The notes under the pieces are model-generated. The model did no database searches. It was given only the letters and a program-made list of their open reading frames with translations, and had not been told where the DNA came from. A program made the translations under genes and the position numbers. From Otis tarda (lineage: Eukaryota; Chordata; Aves; Otidiformes; Otididae): 64,000 bases of DNA. The stretch's first letter is position 1; each line of letters begins with the position of its first letter. The stretch covers positions 36,859,803 through 36,923,802 of the forward strand of contig CM048591.1 in NCBI GenBank assembly GCA_026413225.1, given 5' to 3'. This document shows, piece by piece, positions 1 through 12,932 of the stretch.

Positions 1-3000
1 CTAAATTTCACGATATCACTATACACTTTCCCAAGGTGTACCATATATATAACAGTAAAAGCATGGATCTTGCATTTGCATACAAAAAGTAGATCATACT
101 CACCGATTATGTGTGTTTTTGTATGAATTTCTGACACTGCAAACATATACAGACACCTTATTTAGATTTAATTTATCCAAGCAGGATTTACATTGAATAT
201 CAAGAACATATACATGCACTGAACAACTTCAAAGCTAAGCAGTTCTTACGTTGCTGAAAAAAGAAGGATCAGTGGAGTGTTTTAGCTATGGCACAGAAGG
301 CATACTTAACATATTGCTCATTAGTGTGAGTAGCAACTGTGTCCTGCTCCTAGTATGCCTAGAAAATTCTAGAAGTCTAGAACAAAACAGGGAAATTTTC
401 TACAGAAATTCCTGTAGTGTAGACACTTCTAGAGTCAATTCTGTTCTGCTGAATTCAACTGGAACATTATATCATAGCTATTTGTCACCTAGACTAACAT
501 CCTACAAAATTTAAGACCAAATACAAAATTTATAAATAGTTCACAAAGAGACAACAATGGTCTCGACATTGAATTTTTCTTTATGTGAAGTATCTACTTT
601 TCTTCTTGTAGTTGTAATATCTAAAAATGGGCACAATTAAGAGAAATTTATTCCAGACTTAAATTTTTGGCCTTCTGACCAAATTCTGCCTTCAGCTGCA
701 TTCGTGAATTCCCTTCACCTCGGTGCATTGGATCTCTTTGTGGAGAGTGCTGAAAAGGTCTCATGGACAATAGAAAGCCCTTCAACTATACGCACTGAAA
801 TCTGTTGATGTCCAAACACAGGGCTGTCAGCAAAAATGCAACCCAGAAGCAACCCAGAAGCTCCGAGATGATCTGTGCTCACATTTCAGTTTCATTCTCT
901 GTAAGCAGTCATGGTTATTAGAAACTTGGGGGTTGTGGCTGTATCTATTCCTGTTTCTGCTTTTTTTTCAGCAGTATGACAGATAGACCACAATACCAGG
1001 CAAATGGTAGAAAATAACTTCTTCCGTGAGAAAAACCTGATGTGAACATTTTCAGTCATTCTGCTTTCACCATTTCAAGCAAATTCCATCCTCACAAATT
1101 GAAGGCCCCTTTCTTCACATAAATTGATATACTTTTGAGATTAAGAAGCCACAAAGTTATCAGGCGTCCTCTCTTCACTTTGCACTATTGTTTATCTCAC
1201 TTATATTTAGTGCTAATTCTTCATTCATCTGAAATGCATGAAATTCAGACCTTTGAGAAGAAAAGAGCAGGGAAATAGGGTGGCATTCACAGCTAAATAC
1301 ACTAACTAATGTGATAATGTTTAAAAGCTCATTTGCAGAGCCTTCCAAAGGCTGAACTTCTCGGGAAGATGGCAGCACATTTCGCAGAACTGATGGATAG
1401 ATAAAACCAGGAATGTTTTTTATCCCTAAGCTTCTTCCACAGCTCTCCATGTGCCTCTTTAATCCACTTCTGTATTTTGAGGAATCAATTTCTATTTCTT
1501 CACTTTGCAGCAGTCTCAGCTGTGAGCTTGTCAGCTGCTCCCACAGGGAGTGTTTTGCTGAGCTGTCCACATCTCCACAACTCTCTGTTCTTCAAATCCT
1601 GTCACTAAATCCATTGTCATATACTACAAAAACTAAGCACCTAGCAAGTAGCTGTCATGAATTGTGCTTTCCAGCAGCATGTTAGCAAGAAACAATACAC
1701 AAGCAGTTTTTAAATTTGCAACAGAACTTCTCACTTTCCCTCTCTTTTTCCTTTTCCTTGACTCCCAGTAAGCTTTGATTTAGCAAAGCATTGAAGCTTG
1801 CAGTTGATGTTAAATTGTGGTTTCAGTCCTTACTGAAGTGGCCTCCTCCCCACCACGAACATACGTGTGCGAGTGCAGAGCAAAACGTGTGTTCTGCTGA
1901 ATTAGGGCCTTGCACTGTAAGTTTTCTGGGGAGCCAGTACTGTTCCCATGCATTTGCAAAGTACTTACTACCAAAACTGAAGCCTGTATGGACACTCCAA
2001 GGTGCTACTCAGTGAACAGCAATCAAAGTGACAGCAGCTGCTAGCTTTCATAGTTTGGCTGCCACCAGGAACTAATTGGCAACCCAGTGATGTCTTTATA
2101 CATTAAAGAAACTTGCTGGGGAGTCACAGAGACTAATATGACACATTGGAATATAGATTGGTACATGGTAGAGAGAAGGCCCTCTGAAACATACCATGTT
2201 CCCAGCATCCCAGGTACTATGGTCCCAGCTCATTCCAAGCATCTGCATCTTCCTGTCTGAGGAGTAAGAAACATGGCAAACTGGAGTACATTGTTGGATT
2301 TGAAATTTTGCCTCTAAAGGAAGGCAAGGGCCACACTTCCAAGGTGCACAAGACAGAAGTGGCACGAAAGTATCTAGATGTGCTACCAAAATCCCTCAGC
2401 CTTCTTTACAGGATAGATGAGCCCAGTAGAGATGACAAGGTTATCTTGCTTATTGAGAGACTCCTTACCACTGTGGCTATGTGCAGGGATCATGCAAGTA
2501 CTTAAAGCTGAGAAAGTCACAACTAGCGGTCAGAAAAATTTGCCTAATGAGACAACAGTTCCTGAATTACCCATGTTGATGTCCCCCTCTGTATGTAGTT
2601 CCCACTAAGTTAATGGATTTGCATGTGCTTGCTGATGCAAGCAAAAGCTGAGGTTCATTTCTAAGGCCCTCAGTACATATTTTTGAGGCAGCATGCTCCA
2701 CATGTTTCCCATCCTAGGTACAAATACATATATAGTGCCAGATGTTGTCCATTGGATAGAAAGAAGCTAAGTTTCAAGTTGACAGCTGTAGATGATGAGG
2801 TCATCAATACAGTTTAGAGATGGAAAGAGTTCACTGGAAAAAATAATGTCACTTTTTCTTTTTCTCTTGTTTGAAGTCATTGAGCTTCAGGGTTCAGGGG
2901 AATTGTTGCTTTGACTTTATTCTTCTGTAGGCGGGTGGCTGCCTGCCAGTGGCAGCTGCATATGGGATCATTTGCATTGCATGCGGAGTCTCTTGTTTAA

Positions 3001-4892
3001 AGGGAAGGCTCTTCCTTCCCTTAGATCATCTGCTTCTTTAGTCAGGGCCACTGTTTCACACAGATTGTATTCTTCCTTTAATCTTTTCTCCCTGCTTACT
3101 CTGTACTCTTTAAGAAGTATCCCAAATCCAGGTCTAGCAGACTCATCTGGGATAGTTGAAAAGGCAGACTATGGACAAAGAGGGAATTATTTTATATTCC
3201 TGTGGCTGCATACTATATAAGAGGATTTTTGCAGTGCACATATGTTGTCTTACACCACCACACTACAAGAAGGACTCTAAAAAACTGTTGTTTGCTGCAT
3301 ACAGGGCACGAAATGGATATTAAACCTGTCTTGGGAACAGTGTTCTGTATTTGCACCTCATGCAGACAGTGGGATACCCCTCCCAGAGCCCCACATCAAA
3401 CAAGTGAGTGACTTTCATCTCCAGCAGCAATGAAACTCCTTTCTCTTGCACCTGACAAATCAGGGACAATCAACTATTTTAATGGGTTTTGTGAAGGGAG
3501 TAAAGAGTGAGGGAGAGAGAAAAAAAGTTCCCCTAAAATGACCTTATAAAAGCTGTGACTAACATATTAGCAATTTGGTTTCATACCCTGCACACAGGAG
3601 AGTGCCTAAAAGTAAAATAAGATGAAGTGACTATGATATAGCTCAGATGCTCAAGTCCAAACTCGCTGGATGGTTGCCTTTCTCACAGCTAAGGCACGTA
3701 GCGTAAACTCATTCCTTTCCATATTTAGGATATAAGTCCTCTTTCAATCCCCTTTTGTTTCCTCCACCTCCTCTTACTTCCATCCCGGAGCTTTCAGTAC
3801 GCAGGAGTAGGTGCTTTCCTCTTGTCTGACATAGGTTTAAGACTTGCTGTGTGTGGCCTCTAGTTAGAAACAGTCAGCAAGACCCCACGCACAAGTAATG
3901 GCTGCATCTGAATCCTGTAAAGTAATTTTGCCTTCAAATGGGAAGAATCTCACAAATTATAAAAAAAACCCGCAAGTGGACAAATCTAACTGAAGTGCAA
4001 TGGCATTTTAATACATGGCATCTCATAAAACAGAGCAGATATGGTATTAGTAAGAACATTCTTATTGTAATCTGCTGAGCTGATGAGCAAAAGAGGAGAA
4101 AAAATGGGCTTTTTGAAAGTCTTCATAACCTCCCCTCTGTTTTGAAACTCCTTTGCGCCCTCCCAAAAGAAAGGGAAAAAAGAAACAAGGAGAACAAGCA
4201 TGAGAACATGCTAGACAGTTTGCGAGTTCACTGTGTCTTTGCTGGATATATACACATCAGTGACTGACTAGAAAGGGAAAAAGAAAAAGAGGAAAAAAAA
4301 ACAGCAAGAGGAAGCATGTCCAGGCGTCTAATCTTTGGGAAGCTAGCCAGACTTCATTTACAGCCAGCCAATTCAGATTTGCCAGCTGAGACTCTCTCCC
4401 TCTCTGTGTCTGTAAGCTGGTCCAGACATGGTGAGTCAGGGAGTCGCAGTGAATTGCTGTAGAATAGCAGGAAGAACAAAGTGCTGTCAGCAGTGGTTGC
4501 AACCCAAATGCATATCAAAGAGCTACTTTTTGATTGTGATTTGTTCTAAAAGCAATTCCTATGTATCACAGAAAGAACGAAGAGAGGGTCCGATTACTGC
4601 TTGTTTTGTAGATGGTTTCTTTTTTTTTGTTAACAGGGGCTCTGTTAAACCCCTCGTGTATAGTAACTGTACATTCCACTTGGTTCGTCCCCTTTGAAGT
4701 CAGTTTGCTTTTGTTCTTTACCTAACTTGATGCCATTTTCCACAAGCTAATTTGTATGCAACTCTGGTCAGAACCTGCCACCCAGAATTCTGTATGGGAG
4801 TTTACCGGCTGGGAGACTGAATTTACTGTAGGGATAGAGACGGATTTTGTAAGCCTGTGTGGTTGGAAAGTTGGAGGAAGAAGGAATACAGA
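1..4892. other. Intergenic DNA, nothing recognised
   Basis: AT-rich, single-copy-looking sequence without a recognisable gene, RNA gene or known repeat. The longest open frame is a minus-strand frame at 1175-1570 that begins at GTG, closes with a stop a few codons upstream, and has no splice sites or family resemblance that I can see. Short homopolymer runs occur but no microsatellite of note. Confidence 0.6.
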
Positions 4893-5170
4893 AAAGCACA
4901 CAAGAAAAGAAAAAATAAAGAAAGGAAAGACAAGAAAAAATAAAGAAAGGAAAGAAAGAAAGAAAGGAAAGAAAGGAAAGAAGAAAGGAAAGAAAGGAAA
5001 GAAAGAAAGGAAAGAAAGGAAAGAAAAGAAGGAAGGAAGGAAGGAAGAAAGAAAGAAAGAAAGAAAGGAAGGAAGGAAGGAAGGAAGGAAGGAAGGAAGA
5101 AAGAAAGAAAGAGAGAAAGAAAGAGAAAGAAAGAAAAAGAGAAAGACAGAAAGTGAGAAAGGAAAGAAAA
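4893..5170. repeat. Long polypurine (GGAAA/GAAA/GGAA)n tract
   Basis: About 280 bases consist almost only of A and G on the plus strand, built from interspersed GAAA, GGAAA, GGAA and GAAAGA units. The tract produces artificial Lys/Arg/Glu-rich frames on the plus strand and Phe/Ser/Leu-rich frames on the minus strand, and neither is a protein gene. Homopurine tracts of this length are known to be length-variable and can adopt triplex (H-DNA) structure under torsion; whether this one does is not visible here. Confidence 0.93.
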
Positions 5171-7854
5171 ACCCACCACCACCAAAAAGAAGTTGTCAGC
5201 TTTGCTAGATTATTGCAGACACAAATATGGGAGAGCTGAATATGTTTGAGGAAAGCCTAACAATAGCATAACACTAGCATGGTGGCAGAGCAAAGGGATG
5301 GGGAAAGCCACAAAGACAAAGAACAACTGCAAATCACAGTTTCCTTAAGTATTCTGTACTTTTCAAAATATTCTGTACTTTTCACACTATGGTATCCACC
5401 AACAGGAAACTAAAAAGCCCCACAGAACTCTGAAACACTCAGAGACTTGGAAGAGCAAAACAACAAAAAAGTAAGTGATGACTTGAGAGTAGAAAAAAAA
5501 TGTGACCTAAAAATCTGCATTACAGTGTTATTGAGACTTGTGTTCCCTCTGATTTGTGTTACATTTTTGTATTATCTGCAGTCCATAATTAGCACTCAAA
5601 ATTAATTTGGTGGGGACAGTAGAAAGGTTTTAATGAATACTAGCTATTGCTCCTGTGTCAAGGTCACCTATGGGATTTTGCCAAAAAGTTACAAAAAAAA
5701 AATTAAAAAGAAACTGCTTCTACAATGATCACTGTGAATTTTGTTTGAAATCACCTAGAGGAATCTAATTTAACCTTAAAGAAGAGTGGGCTTTCATAAA
5801 AAAATGCTAACTTCTAGAGTTATAAGCAGTGGAAAATATTTCGGAATAGATATTAAAACTCATACTTTAGGGCTCAAGATAATACTTATTATGGGCCAAA
5901 ATGAGACCTAATACAGTGGCAGGAAAGGAACAGGGCAGCTTAGCCCACATCTGCTTGCTGTTATTTTCTGTCTTTGAACAGTCTCATCAGTGTGAGAGAG
6001 AGGAGTCTGGAATAGATGGACCTGAAGTCTGATCTTTTCAGACAATGCCTGTGTTTTATTAGGTTTATTTTGTTTAGCAACAGCACACTGTTTCTGGCAT
6101 TGTACCATTCCCAAATACAGAGAACCCTGACTAAGCTGAATCGTCATGAGATTGAACTGATGCTGATGGGAAAGCGCAGCACTTTGCAGAGCTCATCATT
6201 TCTCACGTAACACTGCCATGAAAGCCCTGCCCTCAGCTGGCCCAGTGCTCAGGACTCACGTGGCCTCCTCACAGCTTCTCTGAGCGAGAAGCACCTTTCC
6301 CAAGACACCTCTTGAGAGCACACCACCCCATCTTGTTGGATTTAGTGGTTTGTCCCTGGCAAGAGACATCCCTTGCCCACTGGTGGGATGGGGTCACACA
6401 GCCTTTGTTGGGGAGGCAGCAGTTAACAGCAGGTGTCTCTCTGTGCCCACGGAGACCTTCCTGGACTTCAGACAGTTTAAGGTCTAGCTTCAGGCCTAAT
6501 TTTGACTCCGTTTCTTGTGCTTTAAAGAGAGGAAACAGTGGCAGAGAGGCTTCCTTCAAGTCATGTTGTGGAAAAGGCAGACAAAGATGGTGTTTGCAAT
6601 AGTTATGTATATCTTGTCTTCAAATGGACAACACGGAGTGTCTGTAGTTGTCTAGCTGCCCAGAGACCAGAAGGCTCCTCGGTCATCCTTTCACTTTTCT
6701 CATAGAGTGATATCACTAAACCATGAATCCAGAACCCTTAAAAAGCGGCACAAGTGTAATAATTTGCTGGAAATACCGTGCTTCCTTCTAGCTTCACGCA
6801 GTCAATATTAATTCTATTACTGGAGGGAATGGCCTATTTATTACTCATGAAAAAGAATGTTTGCTCAATTACAATTTTCACATGCTTCTCAGCAAATCAT
6901 CTGACTCATCTGCTACTGTTACTTAGGCCAATATATAAACTTCAGCCTCTTTGGATAAAATGAAGTGCGAGAACCAATGTGTAATCAGTCTCAAACTTAA
7001 ACCAGATAACAGCCACAATTTTTTTGCACTGAGGAATATGATTTTCTCTTTTCACGTTTTATTTAAAAGCAGTGGCTTTCTTTACCGGCCAGACTTTGCT
7101 CACTCAAAGAAGACCATTTATCTTTTGATTCGTTTAAACTGGAAAGCAACTGTCCCTAAACTGTCACAAGTGTTATTCAAGTCTTTAATAGTGTTTCAGA
7201 ACTTCTCATTCAGCAATGTAGTGACAAGCATCTCTGCTCATGAACAAATTTGTTTCATCTAGCTGTATGATTTTTTGAAACTAATTGTCTTTATTTCAGC
7301 ATCGTTAAAAGCATTAAGGGCTCAAGTGAGAACAGATATTTTTCTGCAACTGATTTTATTTATTTAAATTCTAGGAATCACAAGGCACACAACAAACTTT
7401 CTTGTTGAACTCTTTTATTTACTAGGTATTAAACCACTGAAAAAACCTAGCACTAGTGAGCTCCCAATGTTGCTACCGCCGATACAGCTTTTCATACCTG
7501 ACTGAAAGGAAGAGCTATTTTAAAACAGTACTTGTTGCCCAGGTCAGCAGGCCCTCTGGGCCATGTTGCATCCTCAAAATCTCTTATTATATATTCTATA
7601 TATCTGGTAAAGGTATGCTATCTAAAGGTAGCATGCTTCTCCAGAATTCATGGGCTGCCTCTGTCTACTCAAAGGTATTTTTGAAAAGAGTCATCTTTGC
7701 CAATATTCATGACGCTCTCCCAAAGATGCTACGAAGTAGGGTCATTTCAGATTTAGGCTCTGTGGGGATCTCACAGCAGGGCGCAGGCTGCAGTGAGAAC
7801 AGAACACTCTGTAAGATTACTCCTTTGTGTTTAGGTCACGGTTCCCTCCTTTGC
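5171..7854. other. Intergenic DNA with a small direct repeat
   Basis: No gene recognised. A 16-base unit (TATTCTGTACTTTTCA) is present twice, at 5350-5365 and 5369-5384, separated by 3 bases. The stretch 6240-6600 is somewhat richer in G and C and is open on both strands for about 95 codons, but neither frame resembles a family I know and there is no good pair of splice sites around it. Confidence 0.55.
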
Positions 7855-8442
7855 TGGTTTTGTCTGGGTTAGAGTTAAGTTTTTCATAGCAGCGACAGTG
7901 CGGCTGTGTTTTGGGTTTATGCTGAAAACAGTGTTGATAATACAGAGATGTTTTTGTTATTGCTGAGCAGTGCTTACACAGAGTCGAGGCCTTTTCTGCT
8001 TCTCACCCCACCTCACCAATGAGTGGGCTGGGGTCCACAAAAAGTTGAGAGCAGACACAGCTGGGACAGCTGACCTCAACTGACCAAAGTGATATTTCAT
8101 ATGATAGTACTTCATGCTCAGCAATAAAAGCTGAGGGAAGAGAAAGGAAGGGGGGACTTTTGGAGATATGGTGTTCATTTTCCCAAGAAAAAGTTACGTG
8201 TGATGGAGCCCTGCTTTCCTGGAGATGACTGAACACCTGACTGTTGATGGGAAGTGGTGAATGAATTCCTTGTTTCGCTTTGCTTCCATGCATAGGTTTT
8301 GCTTTACCTATTAAACCGTCTTTATCTCAACCCACAAGTTCTCCTACTTTTACTCTTACAATTCTGTCCCGCATCCCAAGAAGGGGGAAGTGAGTGAGTG
8401 GCTGTGTGGCCCTTAGTAGCTGGCTGGGCTTAAATGATGACA
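7855..8442 (+). mobile_element. Solo LTR of an avian endogenous retrovirus
   Basis: The sequence starts TGGTTTTG and ends GATGACA, giving the TG...CA boundaries expected of an LTR. It follows a dispersed avian ERV LTR that I recognise from memory. Landmarks in order are a GAGCAGTGCTTACACAGAGT block near 7961-7980, a TATA-less AATAAAAG near 8123, a block around 8200-8235 that includes GGAGCCCTGCTTTCC, and a U5-like CTTTATCTCAACCCAC near 8320. No gag, pol or env sequence lies on either side and no second LTR is present, so it is a solo LTR left by recombination. I do not see a clean target-site duplication, and several base changes from the remembered consensus suggest it is not very young. The exact family name is not assigned. 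Confidence 0.85.
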
Positions 8443-9083
8443 CCCCCCAAATAAGCAAGCAAAATGCTGTGCACTGACTCAGTGCAGCAGGAGAGGGCAG
8501 AGAAACGTTTGTTTGGACTGCATTTCAGGTGGTCTCTGCAAGAGATGACCATTATGCAAGGCTCTGAAAAGGTCTGTAATATGCTAACACATGAAGCTGA
8601 CACAAAGGGCACATGGAAGTATCCCTATAAGTCATGCCCATTTTCTTCAATTAAAGCAATGAAGAGTGCTGGTAAATCTGTAAATTGTGATAAAATTACT
8701 TTTGCTGCCACAATACTTATTAGAAGTATGTTTTGTAACTTACATAAACAAGGTCATGCACTGCCCAATATTTTTTGAAGTGAGTTGGAGTTAAGTTTCA
8801 TAATGGCAACATCAAAGTTAAAGTGTTATTTCAAGAGCTATTTCAAGATACCACTCTGTGTATGCCATGCCAAAGCCTCTTCTGTGTCTCGCCATTATGT
8901 GTATCTGCAATAAACCAATGTGACTAATGCATACCAATATTCATTCAATCTCTCCCAGTTTTGAACTGCCATCTGTAAGACAATGGTTTCACCATTGTAA
9001 TTATATGTGAAGCTGTTTCAGTAAGTTACATGTTTTGAATTACAGTCTATTTGCAAGTGGTTTGTTTCACGTATTTAAAAATC
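8443..9083. other. Intergenic DNA, nothing recognised
   Basis: AT-rich spacer between the solo LTR and the retrocopy-like block. A plus-strand frame of about 100 codons at 8464-8778 has no recognised similarity. I see no RNA gene or repeat. Confidence 0.5.
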
Positions 9084-9489
9084 TTTATTGAGATTGGACT
9101 TGCAGGCCATAAAACACACATTCCAGTCTAAACAAAAAAGCTCTTGATATCACAGTGTACTCCCACAAACTGTGTTACATGGCTGAGTTCAGCAGAGTGG
9201 GCTGTCTTGGTGGTGAGTCCAGGTACTTGCCTCATGCACCAGGCCAGGAAAGGTGGTCCTGTAGCAGCGGTGCCCAGTTGAGATGGTTCATGTGAAAGAC
9301 TGAAGGGATATTCCTGAACTTGTTTACAGTTTCTTGATCTGGTTCATCAGCAGACATATAGTGTTGCTCAACTGTTTTGCACATTGGCTCCAGCTGTTTG
9401 CAAGCCCACATTGAATAGTGCAGCTTGGGATATACCACAGGCCCACTACAGAACCATGAGCTTTGCAGAAGTAATGTGATGGCGTTCAT
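9084..9489 (-). pseudogene. Possible retrocopy or terminal exon, source unknown
   Basis: On the minus strand an 85-codon frame begins with ATG at 9489 and ends at 9232. It is followed by about 140 bases of untranslated-looking sequence and then AATAAA at 9084-9089. The translation is of mixed, protein-like composition (for example a stretch reading CKTVEQHYMSADEPDQE) rather than the low-complexity frames common in this window. The arrangement of ATG, open frame, short 3' trailer and AATAAA looks like the end of an mRNA. That could be an old processed pseudogene or a real last exon. No A-tail or target-site duplication is evident and I do not recognise the parent protein, so the call is tentative. 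Confidence 0.28.
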
Positions 9490-12169
9490 GGCTGCTGCTC
9501 ACCCTTGCGCTTCCTCTTGCCCTATCAGAATCCTCTCAGTGATGTATTTGCAGATGATTCTAGTCTCAGTATTATGAGCTAGATCGGGGAAGGGATTGCT
9601 TGAAATAAAACCTTACCCAAAAGATTTCTTAATTTCAAATCCATGGCAAATGCCCCATTGCACTGGTAGGGCTGAGGGGGCAGTCACTAGTAGGAGGGAG
9701 GAAATCTTTGTGTTACTATCACCCCTTTCTACCATCAAACTCAGCCTCAGTCACTTTGAATGCTATGCACAACTCCGTGGTCATGTAGTGGGCATCGTTT
9801 TGTTGGTAAATCTCTTTTCAGCTGCTTGGTTGCTAGGAAAATACAGCCAGTCTCCAGCTTCTCATTACGAGTGACTGCATTTGATAGTGATGTTGTACTT
9901 CAAATTCAAGCTTTCAAACAATGGTATTCCTGCAGCAGGAAGCATGCAGATATCCCATAATGCAGAGGGCACCACTGTCTGGGCTGGTTCTGAGCACGAC
10001 TATCATGGCTGGAGAGCTTTGCCACTTGCAGATGTCTGGGCAGAAAACCAAATACAAAAGGTCAAAGCTGGAAGAAATTTTATCTTGGAATCAATTCTGT
10101 TGGTTTACAAAGATCTGCCAAGTGTGTACCTGACCTATATTTGCTCTTTGAAAGACCACTGTTACTATCAAGCATCCAATGATGATGAAGTACTGGAAGA
10201 TTATGAAGAACATTTATTCAACTCCTTCAGCTTTTAGTCCTCCATAACATGGCTAATGCTAGAGGTAGCTCACAGCAACAGCAGATGTCAGATGGATTAT
10301 CTGACAAATTGTTCAAGAAATTTGGAAGGGATCTATTAGTCTAAAGCCAGTGTACACTAGAACTAGACAAACGTTTCCATATGCCTCTTCCCTTCTAGAA
10401 GCAAATGAGCTTGTTATGGAAGTGAGCCGAGAAGTATCCTTAACAATGCCAAATATTTTCCAGAGTAAGAAAATGCTGAGAAGAATGCTCCTTTCTACTG
10501 CTGCATATCTGAGGCCAAAAGGGAATATGGGTAAATTAAACCATAATAAAAGAAAAATCCAGCAGATGTGGAGGAGGCATTTGGGCCAGAGTTGTCTGAT
10601 GCCATGTAGAACTGGAGTACCTGCTTCTTTAGGCAAATATGGTAAGAAACTACAGGAAAAGAAATAGGTTGCAACTTCTGATTGTCATCTCATTAGCCAA
10701 CACTCAGGGAGAGGGGTGAGGAAGAAAGAGTTGCTGGGAAGTTAGAGTTGCTCCAGATTTCAACTGGCACAAGGAGGACGTACTTTATCCATTTGCTAGA
10801 TTCCAACATGTGAGTACTATTTATCCAAAACTGTGAGGGGATCACACGATAAATCATTCAGAGCACTAATTGGTTTCCCCCTTGGTGGTCTCTGCAAAAG
10901 TCAAGGACTGAGTAGAAGTCCTTCTGCCTCCTCCCCAAAGACAGCCTGCTTATTTCACCACCACTGGGGTTCTCAAGCACCACTCACAACCACTTTTGGT
11001 CACCTCAGGCTGCCATCTCCTGAAGTTTGCATTCATTACTGCAGCACACTATGACATGCCTTTTGATGCCCGTGAACCTGGGCTGTTGTCAGGCCAGATA
11101 CTTGGAAATGCCACCATTGCCCCCTCTCTCCAGGGCCCATGAGGAAGCAGTGTTTCCTGTATATTTCACCTGAGCAATCACCCTTTCCTGGACCTTCCTC
11201 CTTCTACCTCGCCATAGCATTATAGCCCCAGTGTGCCAGCTTCATGTATGTCCCTAAGATGCATGGTCACCTGGTGACCCAGCCTGATGCCCAAGATGCT
11301 GTCTGCCACACACTGCCTGCATAAGGCTGCTCAGTAAAATGCTCTGCCTTTTTATTAGAAATATCTGGATTAGAAGTTGTGATTTAGAAATTTAATAGCT
11401 CTTTCACTATCTTGGAAAGAGAAATGCTTTGTACACATTTTTTATGGGCCATCTTATGACACAAAGCCTGTTATTTTGAGTACTCCCAGCATCCCTTTGG
11501 ACACGTTGTAAATAAAGAAGTGAAGTTACAGATGATTATGGGTGTGTTAGCCTCAAGTCTTCCTACCACGTTAGTCACGGCTCATTGTAGTGAATACTGG
11601 CATTTGTCCTCTTGAACACTAATAAACAGTAATTCATGGCAGCAGAAAGATAATTGCAAATCAAAGTAATTATATTGTGTAGGTAAAATATATCTAAACC
11701 AAATAAAAGCACTGTCATCAATGCAAGAGCAGTAATTACAGTTCAGCCATCAATAACTTTCTGGTTTTATCCTTTAGGGATCACTAGTTACCAAACAAGA
11801 TAACAGCTCTCTGTGTAAAGCAGTTGCAGACCTGAGTCAGAATCACTTAGTGGGGACCAGATTTTAAGCAAGACTTCTGGAAATATCTAGGCACATACAT
11901 GATGTTATTTTCTTGGACAATAGTGAAATATATACTTGGGCACTCTAGTCTAGCATGTAATAGTTCTCTAATTCATATACTAGTGTGCTATTCTGATGTT
12001 TTCAGAAATCTCCTGGTGAAGGTCGCTGTTCCACACAACGTGATGTGTTTTAGAGTCAAATCTGATATACATGAATGAAATTTTTATGAAATTTACATGA
12101 ATGAGTTTTCACGAATTTTTATGTTAGGCAAGGACAATGAATAACTTGTGAAACAGAATCTGGCTTGAG
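9490..12169. other. Intergenic DNA, nothing recognised
   Basis: Overlapping frames of about 105-120 codons occur at 9881-10237 and 10350-10667 on the plus strand and 10313-10636 on the minus strand. None resembles a known family and none is bounded by convincing splice sites. The stretch 10,830-11,340 is relatively C-rich and single-copy in appearance. Confidence 0.5.
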
Positions 12170-12507
12170 CACGCCAAGTTACTTTGTATAAACAATGCAC
12201 ACCCTGCTAACTACTATACCCTTGAAGGGAAGCTGAGAGACTGATAAAAAAAGAAACATCTTGCCCCAGAAGGTGCTGAAAGCTGGATGACTGTCAAAGC
12301 AGCATGAAGTTAGCAAGGATCTGCATGGGAAAGGGAGAACCAGGATAAGTGAGCAGCAACACGGCAGACATGGCCCTGAAAGAGCAGGGTGATACCTCCC
12401 AGAACAAAAGAACACCAAGATAGCCTCAAGGAGAGCAGGCCTGCTGAAGAAGCCCAAGCAGATAAGGAGAGATCCGGAGCATGAAAACATTTATTAAACT
12501 GAGGGGA
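12170..12507 (+). mobile_element. Possible 3' internal remnant of an ERV
   Basis: This block directly precedes the LTR-like sequence at 12508. It ends in a purine-rich run (GAGGGGA, 12501-12507), in the position of the polypurine tract that primes plus-strand DNA synthesis in retroviruses. No gag, pol or env motif is readable in any frame, so only the position and the terminal purine run support the call. Confidence 0.35.
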
Positions 12508-12932
12508 TGTAGATCCTTGAAGGTGCATAACATTGCATAAATGTTGTAAATGGCCAACAAAATTCCACTAATTAGTGTCCTCCAAGTGAACGCTCTCATT
12601 ATAATATGAAAACCACACCTCTAGGGCTGAAATTGCCCCCTTCTCAGATAAAGACCCCTACTCACCAAGCATGCGTAGGAAATTTAAGACACATTTTATC
12701 TTTAAACTAATGTAAGAAAAGAACTAACCAACTGTAGTTAAGTAGGTGTGAGTGAAAGGTGGAACTGTTATTCTGAATTATATAAATATGTAATGCAATG
12801 GTAACCAGGTGTGCTAGCTTTGTGGATTTACCACCTAGCACCCATCTCTGTGTGGAAATGAAATAAACAAATACCTCTGCTCTGTGTGTAATATTGACAC
12901 ACTGCACACCAGGTAAAAGAACCTGGGACAAC
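12508..12932 (+). mobile_element. LTR of an endogenous retrovirus (about 425 bp)
   Basis: The element begins TGTAGATCC and ends GGGACAACA, giving TG...CA ends. It carries a TATA-like box at about 12778-12786 and a poly(A) signal AATAAA at 12862-12867, some 80 bases further on, as expected for the U3-R-U5 layout of an LTR in plus orientation. The region from 12600 to the end resembles a bird LTR I know from memory, with conserved blocks around 12813-12845 and 12870-12910. The purine run just upstream suggests this was the 3' LTR of a provirus whose body is mostly lost. I see no target duplication, and the family is not assigned. Confidence 0.55.

Noticed and set aside
1175-1570. 131-codon minus frame
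   Set aside because: Starts at GTG with a stop a few codons upstream, has no splice sites around it and no family resemblance; most likely chance.
4756-5208. 150-codon plus frame rich in Lys, Arg and Glu
   Set aside because: It is the direct translation of the polypurine tract and not a protein gene.
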